NCBI RefSeq assembly: GCF_021869535.1
Contig: NW_026262593.1
Span: 52,254,318 to 52,318,317 of the forward strand
Direction of reading: 5' to 3'
Origin: Mytilus californianus
Lineage: Eukaryota; Mollusca; Bivalvia; Mytilida; Mytilidae
DNA: 64,000 bases
In this document: positions 61,255 to 64,000 of the stretch, piece after piece
How positions within the stretch are numbered: position 1 is the stretch's first letter
How the letters are laid out: each line of letters opens with the position of its first letter
Made by a program: the position numbers and the translations under genes
The notes under the pieces: model-generated
What the model was told of the DNA's origin: nothing
Database searches by the model: none
The model's input: the letters and a program-made list of their open reading frames with translations, nothing else

Positions 61255-62490
61255 CATAACCTCACCAGATTCCTAAGTTAAAAGACTCATAACTCCTACA
61301 AAAGTAAATTGATAAAAATGTCTTGAGGATATGCTCATCTACGTATTATGTCCTTATTATCTACAAAGTTTCATGAAATTCTGTTGTATGATTTCAAAGG
61401 AGTTGCGATGACAAACTGTTGCAGTAGTATATTTAGGCCAAATTTGTAAGTTCAAAGGTTAATAACTCCAAGAAAAAAATTGAATCATAATTTCTGGTCA
61501 ATTTGCACATCTACATAGATGTCCTTATTATTTACAAAGTTTCATGAAATTATGTTCTGTGGTTTCAGAGGAGTTGCATGACAAACTGTTGCAGTAGTAC
61601 ATGTATATTCAGGCAAGCATTGTAAGTTCATAGGGGCATAACTCCTAGAAAAAAAATTGAATCACAATTTCCTGTCAATATACACATCTTCCTAGTGTGT
61701 CCTAACTATCTATGAAGTTTCATGAAATTCTGTTATGTGCTTTCAGGTGTAATACCACCATCGATTTTCCCCCAATAGTCTTTGTTAAATTTGCAATTTT
61801 CAAAAAATTGTGCAGAATTTATCTTTGTTTCAAATAAAGAAATACTTGGCATGAGTAAAGTTTTATCCTGTCCAGTACTATAGACAAAATTTCACATAAC
61901 ATTTCATTGCATATAAGAAAATAACCATCACTGGAAGTTAACCAATCAAATTTTCACCCCTCTTTTTCCTGTGTACAAGCTTTAGTAACCATCTAACCTC
62001 AAGTTTCCAAAATATTCTATAGAAACACCAAATAAAAAATAAGGGTGCTTTGAAACACCCAAGATATATGTTTATGACTCAGAAATTTTTTACTGCAATG
62101 AAATGTAGGATTAATTTCCTACAACTGTCAAATTCAAGGGAATATTTTTTTTCGACCCTTTTTCATATGCAACCGGATGTGACGTACTATGATTTGATGG
62201 TATTACACCTAAAGAGGATTTGAAATGAAAAACTGTTGCAGTAGTATATCTAGGTCAACAAAAAGGTTAAAGGGGCATAACTCCTAGAAAAAAAATTGAA
62301 TCATAATTTCCTGTCAATATTCACATCTACATAGTATGTCCTTATTATCTACAAAGTTTCATGAAATTCTGTTGTGTGGTTTCAGAGGAGTTGCGATGAC
62401 AAGAACAGGACTGACAGACTGACTGACTGACGGACGGATGGACAGGTCAAAAACATTATACCCTACTGAACTTTGTTCCATGGGGTATAA
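61255..62490 (+). mobile_element. tandem-core element, family H3
   Basis: Three to four units of about 175 bp start at GCATAACTCCTAGAAAAAAA (about 61286, 61460, 61635, 62275). They are followed by a GACTGACTGACTGACGGACG microsatellite (62410-62440) and a terminal hairpin TTATACCC 62456-62463 with GGGTATAA 62483-62490. Interrupted at 61745-62210 by another element. Non-coding; antisense to GMPS. Confidence 0.7.
61745..62210. mobile_element. 466-bp inverted-repeat element nested in family H3
   Basis: Ends AGGTGTAATACCA and TGGTATTACACCT are inverse complements. The insertion splits the GTTTCAGAGGAGTTGC block of an H3 unit. The target duplication is not clear. No coding capacity. Confidence 0.65.
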
Positions 62491-62548
62491 TAAAAATGTT
62501 GTATCACACTTAATACAGTGATAGAATCTATATATACATTACACCTAC

Positions 62549-62664
62549 TGTTTTTAATGCATTGACATAATCCACTATAAATCTGAGTAGTACACTTGTT
62601 TCTCCAAAGTCTTTACACATGTATGGATGGTCACCACAAATCACTCGAATAGCTAAACCAGGAC
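62549..62664 (-). CDS. GMPS: GMP synthase, fifth-last exon
   Basis: Two bases completing a glycine codon, then PGLAIRVICGDHPYMCKDFG and ETSVLLRFIVDYVNALKT. PGLAIRV.C is highly conserved and marks the entry into the C-terminal domain. The 3' splice site is TAACTAG (62665-62666) and the 5' splice site is AAAACA/GTAGGT, in phase 0 to the PHLLIT exon. The preceding exon, expected to end in HPFPG, is not in the window, so at least 1.3 kb of intron follows upstream. Confidence 0.95.
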
Positions 62665-62929
62665 CTAGTTACAAAAATTATGATAGTATATTTAATGAAC
62701 TCTTAAAGTATTACAAATCTTAAAATGGTATCATATACATTGTACTCCATATTCACATCGAAGGCTTGTAAATCCTTACTTTTTCTTTATCGCATAATAA
62801 CAATGTTCTATATTTTATTTACTTTTGTCTTATAACAATTTATGTTTGCACCAGTACTGTAGTCTAAACAGCAAAAAGATCAATAAAACTTTAAAAAGAA
62901 CAAACCAAGATCTAGTTACAAATAAACAA

Positions 62930-64000
62930 GAGTGCAAACGCTGAAATGTCTCTGCTTCTTTACTAATCATTGATATTATGTTGATAGTTCTAAATATAAA
63001 GCTTTAAATTTACTACAACTATCACATAAACTTAACATGATCCAAGAAAATGAGGTCATGGTCATATAAACCAAACAAGAAATACATGTACACCTTACAA
63101 TCATTCAATACACTAAATATAGTTGACCTATTGCTTATAGTTTCTAAGATACAGACTTAACCAAGAAAACAAAACATTGACTAATGAACCATGAAAATGA
63201 GGTCAAGGTCAGATGAACCATGCCAGGCAGACATGTACAGCTTGCAATCCTTCCATACAACAAATATAGTTGACCTATTGCTTATAGTAATAGAAAAACA
63301 GACCAAAACACAAAAACTTAACACTGAGCTATAAACCGTGAAAACGAGGTCAAGGTCAAATAAAACCAGCCAGACTGACATGTACATCATAAAATATTTC
63401 CATACACCAAATATAGTTGACCTATTGCATATAGTATTAGAAAAAAAGACCAAAACTCAAAAAATTTAACATTGACCACTGAACCATGAAAATGAGGTCA
63501 AGGTCAGAAGACACCTGCCAGCTAGACATGTACAACTTACAATCATTCCATACACCAAATATAGTAGACCTATTGCATACAGTAGAAGGAAAACAGACCA
63601 AAACACAAAAACTAAATTATAACCACTGAACCATGAAAATGAGGTCAAGGTCAGATGACACCTGCCAGTTGGACATGTACACCTTACAGTCCTTCCATAC
63701 ACCGAATATGCTAGACCTATTGCTTCTAGTATCTGAGATATGGACTTGACCACCAAAACTTAACCTTGTTCACTGATCCATGAAATGAGGTCGAGGTCAG
63801 GTGAAAACTGTCTGACCGGCTGAGAACCTTGCAAGGTACCAACATACCAAATATAGTTATCCTATTACTCATTTTAAGAGAGAAATTAACATTATAAAAA
63901 ATCTTAACTTTTTTTTCAAGTAGTCACTGAACCATGAAAATGAAGTCATGGACAATGGACATGTGACGGACGGAAACTTCGTATCATAAGGCATCTATAT
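62930..64000 (+). mobile_element. tandem-core element, family H2, second copy (runs off the edge)
   Basis: Begins AACAAGAGTGCAAACGCTGA plus AATGTCTCTGCTTC. AGGTCA-type direct repeats occur at 63053, 63200, 63347, 63495, 63642 and 63788, a spacing of 146-148 bp; four are exact AGGTCAAGGTCA. It ends with CATGTGACGGACGGAAACTT, matching 55640-55680 of the first copy; the hairpin end would lie past the window. Antisense to GMPS. Confidence 0.75.

Overview
The window is AT-rich animal DNA whose content points to a marine bivalve, most likely a mussel of the Mytilus type. Two protein-coding loci have spliceosomal-type introns or splice sites. Everything else is repeats, of kinds I associate with bivalve genomes: tRNA-derived SINEs, non-LTR retrotransposon remnants, many short inverted-repeat elements, and elements built of tandem cores followed by an ACGG-type microsatellite and a 3' hairpin. 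No bacterial or viral genes, rRNA genes or genuine tRNA genes were seen. The species assignment is inference.

Layout. 1-9.3 kb holds no recognisable gene, but has a 72-bp tandem array, two long foldback hairpins and other inverted-repeat elements. 9.36-14.9 kb is a 20-bp minisatellite followed by three tandem copies of a 1.2-1.5 kb unit, each with a tRNA-like SINE. 15.74-16.98 kb is an intronless-coding class A GPCR. It is bracketed by inverted copies (15.5 and 19.4 kb) of a repeat that carries a hammerhead-ribozyme-like core. 22.7-41.1 kb is a diverged tandem segmental duplication of about 9.2 kb per copy, full of repeats. A third hammerhead-like element is inserted in copy 2 with a 6-bp target duplication. 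38.8-39.6 kb is a decayed LINE. 41.3-45.1 kb is a smaller tandem duplication, interrupted in its second copy by a 2.1-kb mobile element, so the other copy shows the empty site.

47.7-64.0 kb is the 3' part of the GMP synthase gene on the minus strand: five exons, including the terminal one, encoding about 254 C-terminal residues. The remaining exons lie beyond the right edge. Its introns are packed with mobile DNA. One intron shows three nested levels: a TTAA-flanked inverted-repeat element, containing a broken LINE, containing a 1.0-kb hairpin-ended element with 134-bp tandem repeats. Two other introns carry arrays of 147-bp units, most of which contain an AGGTCA-AGGTCA direct repeat.

The GPCR (signalling receptor) and GMP synthase (purine synthesis) have no evident functional link. 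The candidates for something under-described are the three hammerhead-like repeats and the hairpin-ended tandem-core elements; no search or folding software could be run here.
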